Assembly (NCBI RefSeq): GCF_000686845.1
Contig: NZ_KK366026.1
Location: forward strand, 82,188 to 146,187
Direction: 5' to 3'
DNA length: 64,000 nucleotides
From: Paenibacillus sp. UNC451MF
Lineage (GTDB): Bacteria > Bacillota > Bacilli > Paenibacillales > NBRC-103111
Part shown: positions 17,055-26,580 of the stretch, in pieces
Layout: every line of letters starts with the position of its first letter
Numbering within the stretch: position 1 is the first letter of the stretch
Made by a program: the position numbers and the translations under genes
The notes under the pieces: model-generated
Told to the model about the DNA's origin: nothing
Databases searched by the model: none
The model's input: the letters and a program-made list of their open reading frames with translations, nothing else

Positions 17055-18101
17055 CTATCTTATAGTTTCAGTTAGCCGATCTATAACATAATCCCATGAA
17101 ATATCTTTAACTAAATTGTGCCCTATTTCTCCAAAAGAGATAGCCTTATTCTTATTATGATATAAGTAATTAATTGTCTCTGATATTTGTTCGTGCTGAG
17201 ATAAAATAAAGCCATTCTCATTATCTTGGACAAACTCTAAAACTCCACCTGAATCTTCGAATGAGATAATGGGCTTCTTAGATAAAAATGCTTCTAATGT
17301 CACATACCCATAATCCTCATCATAAGGAGCGTAATAAACACCTAAGCAATTGGCAAGATAGTGAAGCAGCTCTGCATCATCAATAAATCCCACCAACTTG
17401 ATTCTGTGTTCTAACCCTAATTTATGAATTAATTTTTCTAGATTCTCTTTCTCTGGACCAGATCCTGCTATAATGCATTTTACATTATTATCCGTATATT
17501 TAATAGCATTTATTAATAGATCTATTCTCTTTAACTTATCCAATCTTCCAACTGATAAAATATAATCACCATAGGTTTCCGTAAAATACTTCCCATAATG
17601 TTTTGGAGGATGATACAGTACTTCTGCACCAATATTATTATACTTCTTTAGTCGATTAGCATTATTATTTGAAGTTGTAAATAGTTTTTTACTTTCATTC
17701 AAACTATTATTATCAAATCTTTTGACTAACTCTCTTGTAGATAGACTTTCTGGAGTATGGTCAAATTCACTATATTGTGTTCCAAATAAATCATAAACTT
17801 GCCTAAATTGATGCATTAACCAAATAACCTTATTATGATGCTGTACACCATAAGATGGAAACTTCATTGGAATCACCAAATCAATTTTCTCACCATTACT
17901 TTCAGATAAATCGATCAACCGCCAATTCAACATACTTTGAACTAATTGTTCATTGGGATACCATTTATATGGTAAAGTAACGATATCTGCATGATAATTT
18001 CTTTTCAGTAATTCATTCTTTAACGATTCCGCATGCAGTTCACCACCACCATAAAAGAATGGAACTTGTGCATGACAAATAGCAACTTTTTTCTTTTTCA
18101 T
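17055..18101 (-). CDS. Glycosyltransferase, GT4 type
   Basis: A 348-residue GT-B enzyme. FYGGGELHAESLKNELLK marks the N-terminal domain; SVGRLDKLKRIDLLINAI and APYDEDYGYVTLEAFLSKKP mark the C-terminal GT4 donor domain with the E-x7-E element. An open frame extends upstream to 18152, but the ATG at 18101 is chosen: AGAGAGG precedes it and the longer version would run into the upstream gene. The gap to that gene is 4 bases, so translation is likely coupled. Donor probably GDP-mannose or GDP-D-rhamnose by context. Confidence 0.87.
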   Translation of the reverse strand: MKKKKVAICHAQVPFFYGGGELHAESLKNELLKRNYHADIVTLPYKWYPNEQLVQSMLNWRLIDLSESNGEKIDLVIPMKFPSYGVQHHNKVIWLMHQFRQVYDLFGTQYSEFDHTPESLSTRELVKRFDNNSLNESKKLFTTSNNNANRLKKYNNIGAEVLYHPPKHYGKYFTETYGDYILSVGRLDKLKRIDLLINAIKYTDNNVKCIIAGSGPEKENLEKLIHKLGLEHRIKLVGFIDDAELLHYLANCLGVYYAPYDEDYGYVTLEAFLSKKPIISFEDSGGVLEFVQDNENGFILSQHEQISETINYLYHNKNKAISFGEIGHNLVKDISWDYVIDRLTETIR

Positions 18102-18105
18102 GAAT

Positions 18106-19944
18106 TCAGCCTCTCTTTTTCCGAAAACATACCAATGTAGCCAATGGAACATTTTGACTTCTAATTACCTCTTTTGGTAGTAATAGCTCTCCATAAGGTA
18201 TTGAATCAATGATCTCAAAATTATTTTCAGACAACTCATCTTCAATCTCAAATTCGTACCAAAACACATCATACACATTAAAATTGCCCCAACTATCGTG
18301 CTCTCTTAATTGAGTTTCAGCAATTTTGTTTGGGAATTCACATAAAATAATTCCATCGTCTTTGATAAGATTATATAGTTTCTGATAAATAACTTTCCTG
18401 TCTAGATAGTCATAGTGTCTTATAAACCTAAAAATCGTAATTACATGAAACTGCTCCATTGATTCAAAATCGTAAAAGTTATCTTTTATATAAGTAACTT
18501 TACTAGTGGAATCAAGTTTCTTTGCTGAAACTGAAATCATAAACCCAGAATTTTCAAGAGCAGCAACACTTCCGTATTTAGTTAATTCTCTTAAAATTCT
18601 TCCATCACCAGATGCGATGTCCAGTAATTTAAGCCGATGTTGTTTTGAGCTATATTTTTCAATCAAATGATTTATAGCGGATCTCTCCAACAAATCGAAA
18701 GTTCGCATTGGATACTCTCTAAATCGATGTTCATCGTAAAGTGTCGCAATACGTTCATCGTTGTAATAATTAGCTATTTCACTTTGGCTCATAACCAAGT
18801 ATTTCCCACTATCCATTAACTGATTTTGCCAAATTTTAAGGGTAGGCGCTGGAACTTGATCTTTCAGTAAGTCATAAATTTTTATATAGTCATGGGATTC
18901 TTCATTATTTAAATAAAACATCTTTTGACCTAAACTATCAACTTGTTTTTTATAAACATCATAATCATGGGCTAATAAATTTACTTTACAAATCAAATCT
19001 TCAATATTTGTCTCTGAGATTACCCCAAAACTAAATTTTTCAATAATATCACATATCCCCACTACATTTGTTACGATAACTGGTATTCCTAGAGCAATTG
19101 CTTCAATAATAGAAAGTGGGCTGGAGTGATTATTGTGCAATGATGTATAAGGAGCAATTACAGTATCTACATCTTTATAAAAATCGTACATGTCTATATA
19201 GCCGTTTAACACTTCAATATTTAAAATCTTTCGCCGACTGATTTCATCATTTAATCTATCTACAACATTGCCGCGCCAAGCTATTTTAAATTGATAATTA
19301 TCCAACTTACTTGCTAATTCAAGTAACAATGAGATGCCTCTATCTTCCCATGATCTTTCAGACATAGGAGATGAAGCAAAACCAATTGTAAATTTATTGT
19401 TTTTTTCTTTCTTAAGATGATTTGGGTTCATATTCGTTTTTGTCAAAATTTGAGTAGAGCGAATTCCAAGCTTTGATAATAACTCTGTAACTACTGAGGA
19501 TTTAGTTATTACATGGAGATTGCCGACATCAATTGCATGTCTAAGATGGATCAAATAGCCTTGCTCATATCTTGGCAGCGGGTTCATTCCGGTAATGGTA
19601 TACAAGGTCAAATAAGAATGATCCTGATAATTAGATTCAAAAATATGGTAGCCTTCTAGGCTATCACTAAATACATGAATAATATCAGGTGAATATTTCG
19701 TTAGAAGTAGATCAAATTTATAACTCCAGCAAGTGATATTTAATTCATCATCAAAAAATTCTTCGTTATCCTTTAAGTTATTTTCCAAAGATATGAATTC
19801 AAATTGAAATGAATCCACTTTTTGATTGAAATTTCTATAGTAAGTTATTGCTTCTTTTTTTATTGCTTCTATATCAGTATCTTTCTTATAATTGAAGCAA
19901 AAAAAATATACCTTCGGCCTATTGTTCGTCACGTGTGTCGACAT
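18106..19944 (-). CDS. Fusion of GT4-like glycosyltransferase and SAM-dependent methyltransferase
   Basis: Residues about 1-350 form a GT-B/GT4-like region (IGFASSPMSERSWEDRG and SPLSIIEAIALGIPVIVTN). Residues about 390-612 form a class I methyltransferase with the SAM motif LLDIASGDGRILREL. Such fusions occur in polysaccharide clusters with Wzm/Wzt exporters, where methylation of the last sugar can end chain growth. Here the gene overlaps the 3' end of wzt by 26 bases. It is thus a good candidate for the chain-capping enzyme, read by the C-terminal domain of Wzt, as in E. coli O8/O9 (WbdD). The capping role is inference. Confidence 0.82.
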   Translation of the reverse strand: MSTHVTNNRPKVYFFCFNYKKDTDIEAIKKEAITYYRNFNQKVDSFQFEFISLENNLKDNEEFFDDELNITCWSYKFDLLLTKYSPDIIHVFSDSLEGYHIFESNYQDHSYLTLYTITGMNPLPRYEQGYLIHLRHAIDVGNLHVITKSSVVTELLSKLGIRSTQILTKTNMNPNHLKKEKNNKFTIGFASSPMSERSWEDRGISLLLELASKLDNYQFKIAWRGNVVDRLNDEISRRKILNIEVLNGYIDMYDFYKDVDTVIAPYTSLHNNHSSPLSIIEAIALGIPVIVTNVVGICDIIEKFSFGVISETNIEDLICKVNLLAHDYDVYKKQVDSLGQKMFYLNNEESHDYIKIYDLLKDQVPAPTLKIWQNQLMDSGKYLVMSQSEIANYYNDERIATLYDEHRFREYPMRTFDLLERSAINHLIEKYSSKQHRLKLLDIASGDGRILRELTKYGSVAALENSGFMISVSAKKLDSTSKVTYIKDNFYDFESMEQFHVITIFRFIRHYDYLDRKVIYQKLYNLIKDDGIILCEFPNKIAETQLREHDSWGNFNVYDVFWYEFEIEDELSENNFEIIDSIPYGELLLPKEVIRSQNVPLATLVCFRKKRG

Positions 19945-21580
19945 AACCTTTGATCTCAGCTCCTGTGTTTAGATTAACTAGCCCTAAACAGGACATTGCA
20001 GAAATGACTCGAAAGAAAGTAACATCCACAAGTCTGTCTACAGTTATGCTTTCTCCATTTGATTGATCTGTTATACCAAGGCTTAAAAAGTATGTTCCTT
20101 CATTTAAATGCATTGGGAAGTTAAATGTATATTTCAATAGATCTCCAGATTTAACCGGATCAATTTTACATCCAAGTATTTTACTATTAGAACCAAACAC
20201 TTCCACACCATTAATTGTTTTGAATAGTATACCCAAAACCGGTTCTTCAATGTACTGTTCCGTTTTTGCTTCAACTTCAATAAGGATGTTTTCTCCTGAC
20301 TTAAATACAGAACTATTCTCATTATTTTCATCAAGCAGCTTAAAGGAAGTAATACGGGCATTTCCATTACCGTAACGAATATCTTCTTTTTCTTTTTTTT
20401 CATTCACATTTAATTGGTCAAGGTTTGCAGTTAGTGACATTTTCTGATAAAAATTAGCAACTTCATTGGATGAACCTTCGAATATAAGGTTTCCATCATA
20501 TATTAATGCTACCCTCGTACACAAGGCTCTTACGGCATTTAAATCATGACTTACAAATATAATTGTCTTCCCTTTTGCTTTAAATTCTTCAAACTTTTTA
20601 TAACATTTCCTTTGGAATACTTCATCACCAACAGCCAATGCCTCATCAATTATTAATACATCTGGATCAACATTGATCGCTAAAGAAAAAGCTAACCTAA
20701 CAAACATACCACTTGAATAGCTTTTTACTGGTTTGTCAAAGAAATCTCCAATACCAGCAAATTCTTTTATTAATTCAATTCTTTTTATCATCTCGTTTCT
20801 TGAAATACCATGTAAGTGGCTGTTTAATATTACATTTTCCTTCCCAGATAATTCAGGATGAAAACCAGCACCTAATTCTAAAAGTGCAGCAATTCTTCCG
20901 TTTACAAAGAATTGTCCATCGGTTTGCTGTTTTGTTTGTGCTAATATGCTTAACAAGGTGCTTTTACCAGATCCATTAAAACCTATAACACCGTATGTTT
21001 CCCCTTTTAAGACTTTTAAATTAATATCTTTCAATGCCCAGAAGTCTCTATGATTTTTTTTCAACTTAAATGGAAAAAGATCAAGAAATTTATGGAACGA
21101 ACTTGAATATAATTTATAACGCTTTGATAAATTGATACATTCTATTGCTACTTCATTATTACTTTTGTGGCCTTTTTTTTGTTTATTTAAATTCTTATTT
21201 AATTTGAGATTCGTTATCAATACTTCTGATCCATAATCTTCAAACCAAGAAATACCTTCGTGTACAAGATCCCAGGTTATATCAAGGTTTTCTTTTTCTT
21301 TTACATCAAATGAACTTACTACAAAATTTGCTCGAACTACTATGGTCTCACCAGGAGAAACATTATACGGTAGTTTAGTCCTAACCCCTTCACTTAATAC
21401 ATTGTTACCATTTTTAATTCTATAGCAAACAGCAATAGGATTTTTTTTATCATAAGCATTCCACACACAGGTACCATTGTTAATTATAGAAAGCAAGACA
21501 CTACCCATGTTATCTAATGAAGCTTCTAACTGTACACCCACATTAAGAACTTCTATTTTTGCATTATAATTATTGCTCAT
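19919..21580 (-). CDS. wzt: Polysaccharide ABC exporter ATPase Wzt, with extra N-terminal Ig-like domain
   Basis: Three parts in 553 residues. An N-terminal Ig-like domain (about 10-125; VRTKLP, SPGE, ITWDLVHEGISWF) resembles that of the LtaS-like protein. The ABC ATPase (about 145-385) has Walker A GFNGSGKST, signature YSSGM, and Walker B VLIIDEALAVGDE. A C-terminal Wzt_C-like beta domain (about 400-545) is known in other Wzt proteins to recognise the glycan end. The extra N-terminal domain would be cytoplasmic here, since no signal or membrane segment precedes it. Start ATG overlaps the stop of the coiled-coil gene (ATGA), indicating coupling. With wzm it forms the exporter. Confidence 0.92.
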   Translation of the reverse strand: MSNNYNAKIEVLNVGVQLEASLDNMGSVLLSIINNGTCVWNAYDKKNPIAVCYRIKNGNNVLSEGVRTKLPYNVSPGETIVVRANFVVSSFDVKEKENLDITWDLVHEGISWFEDYGSEVLITNLKLNKNLNKQKKGHKSNNEVAIECINLSKRYKLYSSSFHKFLDLFPFKLKKNHRDFWALKDINLKVLKGETYGVIGFNGSGKSTLLSILAQTKQQTDGQFFVNGRIAALLELGAGFHPELSGKENVILNSHLHGISRNEMIKRIELIKEFAGIGDFFDKPVKSYSSGMFVRLAFSLAINVDPDVLIIDEALAVGDEVFQRKCYKKFEEFKAKGKTIIFVSHDLNAVRALCTRVALIYDGNLIFEGSSNEVANFYQKMSLTANLDQLNVNEKKEKEDIRYGNGNARITSFKLLDENNENSSVFKSGENILIEVEAKTEQYIEEPVLGILFKTINGVEVFGSNSKILGCKIDPVKSGDLLKYTFNFPMHLNEGTYFLSLGITDQSNGESITVDRLVDVTFFRVISAMSCLGLVNLNTGAEIKGYVDTRDEQ

Positions 21581-22446
21581 TGTAGATTCCTACTTTTATT
21601 TAAAGTTTCAAAAACTGATAGCATTCTACCTTCAAGTTCCAGATTATTCGGATCAAACTTCAATGCCGATAGGAGAAGTTGGTAACTTAAATCATATTCA
21701 TTTTTTTGAAAATGAAAGTCACTTAACTCAATTAAAATATTTTTAGAGGCTTCTTTTACTGATTCCTCTTTTATTTTATAAAATTGATTTTTGGATCCTT
21801 CAATTTGAGAAATATTTGTAACTTGTTCATTTAATTTTTCCACATCTAATTTTTGTAATTCAATTTGATTTGTGAGAGCATGAATTTGTTGTTCTAATTT
21901 TTCAATGTCAAGCCGTTGAGATTCGATTTGATTCATCATGGTACTAATTTTGGTATCAGTGTCCATGTTTATATCGTCTTTCAACTTGTTAAAATTTTGC
22001 TCTAAATTATTATTTGATGCAGCTACTTCGGATAAATAACCATCTCTCATAGATTCCTGAGTCTTGATATCATTTACAATTTCATCAATTGATGTAGATA
22101 ATAATTCTTCAATTTGTTTAATTTGCTCAGCTTGGTTATCTTTAAGTAATTGTTGAAGATATCTTACATTTTCAATCATCAGCTGATTAAAAATAATTTG
22201 TTTATTTAAAATGGGTCTAATAAGTTTCCTAACAACCTTTTTGAATGTAATAATGATCTTTCCTAAAAACTTTCTATGTGAAAAATAGTGAACCTCGGAG
22301 ATATTATGAAGTTCAATTAGTTTTTCAATATTTGAAAAATAAGCATCATGAATTTGTTGTTCTGCTACAATGTTTTTATCAATATTTCTTTCAATATTTT
22401 CTTTCAATCTTTTTTTAAGTTGATCTGTATTAAAATTCAACTGCAT
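21577..22446 (-). CDS. Coiled-coil protein of the glycan export operon, unknown function
   Basis: About 290 residues with a basic N-terminal part (about 1-110; SHRKFLGKI, FKKVVRKLIRP) and a long coiled coil (about 110-235) containing repeats of a 21-residue unit ending in EKLEQQIHALTNQIE-like and EKLNEQVTNI-like heptads. The C-terminal part (about 240-290, LSYQLLLSALKFDPNN) resembles a single TPR. No catalytic motif is seen. It lies between wzm and wzt. Coiled coils in such operons can act as molecular rulers setting chain length, as in WbdD, but this one has no enzyme attached. ATG at 22446 is preferred with GGTG 6 bases upstream; a GTG at 22455 is possible. Confidence 0.75.
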   Translation of the reverse strand: MQLNFNTDQLKKRLKENIERNIDKNIVAEQQIHDAYFSNIEKLIELHNISEVHYFSHRKFLGKIIITFKKVVRKLIRPILNKQIIFNQLMIENVRYLQQLLKDNQAEQIKQIEELLSTSIDEIVNDIKTQESMRDGYLSEVAASNNNLEQNFNKLKDDINMDTDTKISTMMNQIESQRLDIEKLEQQIHALTNQIELQKLDVEKLNEQVTNISQIEGSKNQFYKIKEESVKEASKNILIELSDFHFQKNEYDLSYQLLLSALKFDPNNLELEGRMLSVFETLNKSRNLQ

Positions 22447-22467
22447 TAAATTCACCGACCTTTTTTA

Positions 22468-23241
22468 TTAAATCAAATCAGATACATCCTTAACAAGTTT
22501 TTTATAAATTAAGGTCCCTAAAATTAATGCTACCAATGTAGAAATGATCACTGTTGAAAAATCCGCAAACGGAAGAGGCTTATTGAAGACTATATTTTGG
22601 AACATACCTATGAAATAATATAAAGGATTCCATTCAATCAAATTATGATATTCTGTGGGAATAATGTCTTTAACATAAACAATTGGTGTAAACCAAAACC
22701 AAAGAGGCAAAACAATAGAGAATATATGGGATAAATCCCTAAAGTGGATAGTTGTTACACATAATGCTAACCCAATACCAAATGCAAATAATTGAAGAAG
22801 TAGTAATAGTGGAAATATCAGCAAATACGAAAATGTCACAGTATGTCCAATTAAGATTAAAACGATAAATAACAGAACATAATTTATAAATAGTTCAATT
22901 AATGATGAACAAATTATCGCTAATAATAAAATTACTTTAGGGAAATATACTTTTTTTACAATATTAGAATTTTCGATAAATACATTTTGAAGTCGTGTCA
23001 ATGAATTATTGAAAATGGTCCAAGCCAATATACCAGAACTAAGATATATACTGTAATCAAAACTCCCAGTCATCTGAGGTAGTTTAGCCATCATCAATTT
23101 TGAAAAAATTAAAGTATATATTAAAATGTAACATATGGGCATCAAAATATTCCATAATATCCCTAAATGAGAACTCGCATACTTACTTTTAAAATCTTTT
23201 AATGTTAAATCCCTCAATAATCCAGCGTATTTCATTAGCAT
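22468..23241 (-). CDS. wzm: Polysaccharide ABC exporter permease Wzm
   Basis: A 257-residue ABC-2-type permease with six hydrophobic segments. The N-terminal LRDLTLKDFKSKYASSHLG motif and the central region ENSNIVKKVYFPK are diagnostic of Wzm/TagG exporters. It forms the membrane channel for an undecaprenyl-diphosphate-linked glycan and pairs with the Wzt encoded two genes downstream. The gap to rmd is 19 bases. Confidence 0.93.
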   Translation of the reverse strand: MLMKYAGLLRDLTLKDFKSKYASSHLGILWNILMPICYILIYTLIFSKLMMAKLPQMTGSFDYSIYLSSGILAWTIFNNSLTRLQNVFIENSNIVKKVYFPKVILLLAIICSSLIELFINYVLLFIVLILIGHTVTFSYLLIFPLLLLLQLFAFGIGLALCVTTIHFRDLSHIFSIVLPLWFWFTPIVYVKDIIPTEYHNLIEWNPLYYFIGMFQNIVFNKPLPFADFSTVIISTLVALILGTLIYKKLVKDVSDLI

Positions 23242-23260
23242 AGATCCACCAAATTCCTTA

Positions 23261-24205
23261 TTATTTGAAAGAATTCCTTAAAAAATTCATTGTATCTGAT
23301 AATGTTGTATCAATTGATCTTTCCATTTGCCATTGAATATCTTGAAAAATCTTACTATTATCTCCATAGTATAGAGGAATGTCATTTGGTCTATATAGTT
23401 TCTCATCCACTTCGTATTTAACATCTACAGTAGATAAAGTAATCAGTTTCTCCAATATGGTTATTATACCCACTGGAACTCCTGAACAAACATTATAGAC
23501 CTCCCCTGTTTTCCCCTTTTTTGCAGCCAATAAATAAGCTCTAACTATATCACGGACATCAGTGAAATCTCTTTTGGATGTTAAATTACCAACTTTTAGA
23601 ATGGGATTTTTAAGACCTTTTTCAATTTGGATTATTTGATATGAAAAGTCAGGAACGACAAAACCTGGTCTTTGACCAGGCCCGATATGATTAAAAGGCC
23701 GCATATGGATGATGTCTAAACCATACTTATCCACATATTGCTTAATCAATTTTGAAATAGTTGCTTTGGATTCACCGTAAGGGTTTTGTGGATATAATTC
23801 ATAATCTTCTTTTATTGGCATATCCCAATCTCGATTAAACCCATACTCTTCAGACGAACCAATATTAATAATCCGAACAGGAATGTTTAATTCAACAATA
23901 GAATCCAATAAATTAATTGTTTTTATGACATTGGTATAGTATGTTTCCTCAGGATGTTTCCACGAATCAGGAACATTACTTTGAGCCATTAAATGAAAAA
24001 TAAAATTTGGTTTAATAATATTAAGTGCTTTCTTTATTTCATCTTTATTATCAAAAGAGACTTGAAGTTGATAGTCAGAGTAGTCATTGCTTTCTTGTAT
24101 GGAATTTCTTGAAGTACCGTAAACTGTATGACCATTATGCATTAATAGTCTTCCAAGATGTTTACCTACAAAGCCATTGATTCCAGTAATTAAAGAAACA
24201 TTCAT
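23261..24205 (-). CDS. rmd: GDP-6-deoxy-D-lyxo-4-hexulose reductase (Rmd), GDP-D-rhamnose synthesis
   Basis: A 314-residue extended short-chain dehydrogenase with Rossmann motif TGINGFVGKHL and the catalytic pair Tyr-x3-Lys in YGESK. The next gene upstream, gmd, makes GDP-4-keto-6-deoxy-D-mannose; Rmd reduces it to GDP-D-rhamnose. Motifs SSEEYG and HIGPGQRPGFVVPDFSYQI agree with Rmd rather than GDP-fucose synthase (GMER), which usually has a different C-terminal domain. D-rhamnose is known in S-layer glycans of Aneurinibacillus. The product could instead be another 6-deoxyhexose if the reduction stereochemistry differs. Confidence 0.85.
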   Translation of the reverse strand: MNVSLITGINGFVGKHLGRLLMHNGHTVYGTSRNSIQESNDYSDYQLQVSFDNKDEIKKALNIIKPNFIFHLMAQSNVPDSWKHPEETYYTNVIKTINLLDSIVELNIPVRIINIGSSEEYGFNRDWDMPIKEDYELYPQNPYGESKATISKLIKQYVDKYGLDIIHMRPFNHIGPGQRPGFVVPDFSYQIIQIEKGLKNPILKVGNLTSKRDFTDVRDIVRAYLLAAKKGKTGEVYNVCSGVPVGIITILEKLITLSTVDVKYEVDEKLYRPNDIPLYYGDNSKIFQDIQWQMERSIDTTLSDTMNFLRNSFK

Positions 24206-24207
24206 AG

Positions 24208-25182
<975 letters not shown>

Positions 25183-25211
25183 CTAATGGCTCCTCATATT
25201 TAATTATCATG

Positions 25212-26291
25212 CTATAAATATTTTTCAAGTTTCTGTGTCCTTAACTCTTTTAAAAGCAATTTTATTTCTTGTGCTTTTTCTTTTGTACAAATTAATGTTA
25301 CATCCTCTGTATCCACGATAATGAGATCTTCGATTCCCAAGGTAGCGACGAGCTTACCATTACTTTCAATGATGCATCTTTTGGTATCTAGATTAAGGAT
25401 GTTTCCTTTAATTACATTGCCATTCTCATCATGATCATTTATTCGGTCCAGTGCAGTCCAACTGCCCACATCATCCCAACCAAAAACACAAGGAATAACA
25501 TAAATATTATTAACTTTTTCCATAATGCCATAATCAATTGATTGATCTGGCATTCTAAAAAATTCATTTCGAATTAGTTCGTTTCGATCTATATTTGTTT
25601 CGAACGCTGATTTCAGAGTTTCTAAAACATCATGCATATCAGGCATAAGTTCTTTAATATATTGTCTAATAACAGCAGTCTTCCAAATAAAAATGCCACT
25701 ATTCCAAAAAAAGCTGCCTGAATCTAAATATGCTTGTGCTGTTTCCGAATCTGGCTTTTCTACAAATTTACTCACTTTATGAACTTCTAGGTCATTAACC
25801 TTACTTACTTGTTTCGTACTTTCGATATATCCATAACCCGTTTCCGGATATGTCGGCTTAATTCCCAATGTAACAAGATTATTGCCTTCTTGCGAGACTT
25901 CAACAGCAGTCTTAAGAATTTTTATAAATCCTTCTTCATTTTCGATAATATGATCGGATGGTAAAACAACCATTGTACTATCTGGATATTTTTCTTCAAT
26001 AATAAGAGATGCAATCCCTACACATGGAGCTGTGTTTCTACCAATAGGCTCAATAATAATATTTTCAATAGGGAGACTCGGTAATTGAGCGTGGATTAAT
26101 TCAGCATAAAGTTCATTTGTTACTATAAAAATTCGTGAAATATCTATTAGTTTTTCAAGTCGGGATATAGTTTGTTGTATCATGGATTTATTTCCTGATA
26201 TATTTAAAAACTGTTTTGGTAGGTTGGTTCGGCTTTTAGGCCAGAATCGCTCACCTTTTCCGCCAGCCATAATCACTGCGGTAATGGTCAT
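25212..26291 (-). CDS. manC: Mannose-1-phosphate guanylyltransferase
   Basis: A 359-residue nucleotidyltransferase with the GTP-binding signature MAGGKGERFWPKSRTNLPKQF split here as MAGGKGERFWPKS and LPKQF, and the substrate motif VEKPDSE. It makes GDP-mannose from mannose-1-phosphate and GTP. It lacks the C-terminal isomerase domain of bifunctional ManC/AlgA, so mannose-6-phosphate supply must come from elsewhere. It is the first gene of the minus-strand glycan operon; GGAGGGG lies 5 bases before the ATG. Its divergent neighbour is the initiating transferase at 26581. Confidence 0.93.
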   Translation of the reverse strand: MTITAVIMAGGKGERFWPKSRTNLPKQFLNISGNKSMIQQTISRLEKLIDISRIFIVTNELYAELIHAQLPSLPIENIIIEPIGRNTAPCVGIASLIIEEKYPDSTMVVLPSDHIIENEEGFIKILKTAVEVSQEGNNLVTLGIKPTYPETGYGYIESTKQVSKVNDLEVHKVSKFVEKPDSETAQAYLDSGSFFWNSGIFIWKTAVIRQYIKELMPDMHDVLETLKSAFETNIDRNELIRNEFFRMPDQSIDYGIMEKVNNIYVIPCVFGWDDVGSWTALDRINDHDENGNVIKGNILNLDTKRCIIESNGKLVATLGIEDLIIVDTEDVTLICTKEKAQEIKLLLKELRTQKLEKYL

Positions 26292-26580
26292 GTCTTCCCC
26301 TCCTGTTTATCGACATAATACGCGAAATTAACTCACAATATTATAGCCTAATAAATTACTGCAAAGCAATCTTTTCTGGAATTATTTGTTTCCAACACCA
26401 AATCATTAGTATAATAGAATGAAAATCTTAGTCGATCATCGTTAAATCTAAGTATTTATTAAGTAAGTATGCATAATAATTTTTCACTCCATTGAATTGC
26501 CAATATGTTTAGTTGCATTAAGTAACCTTTTCAGAATAGAATTATATTAGATAACGTCGAATTATCGGAGGTTTTAGAAC
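26292..26580. promoter_or_regulatory. Divergent promoter region of the two glycan operons
   Basis: This 289-base AT-rich region separates manC (minus) from the initiating transferase (plus) and must contain both promoters. On the plus strand, TTGCAT around 26513 with an AT-rich element about 17 bases on is a possible sigma-A pair; I see no other convincing operator. Confidence 0.5.
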
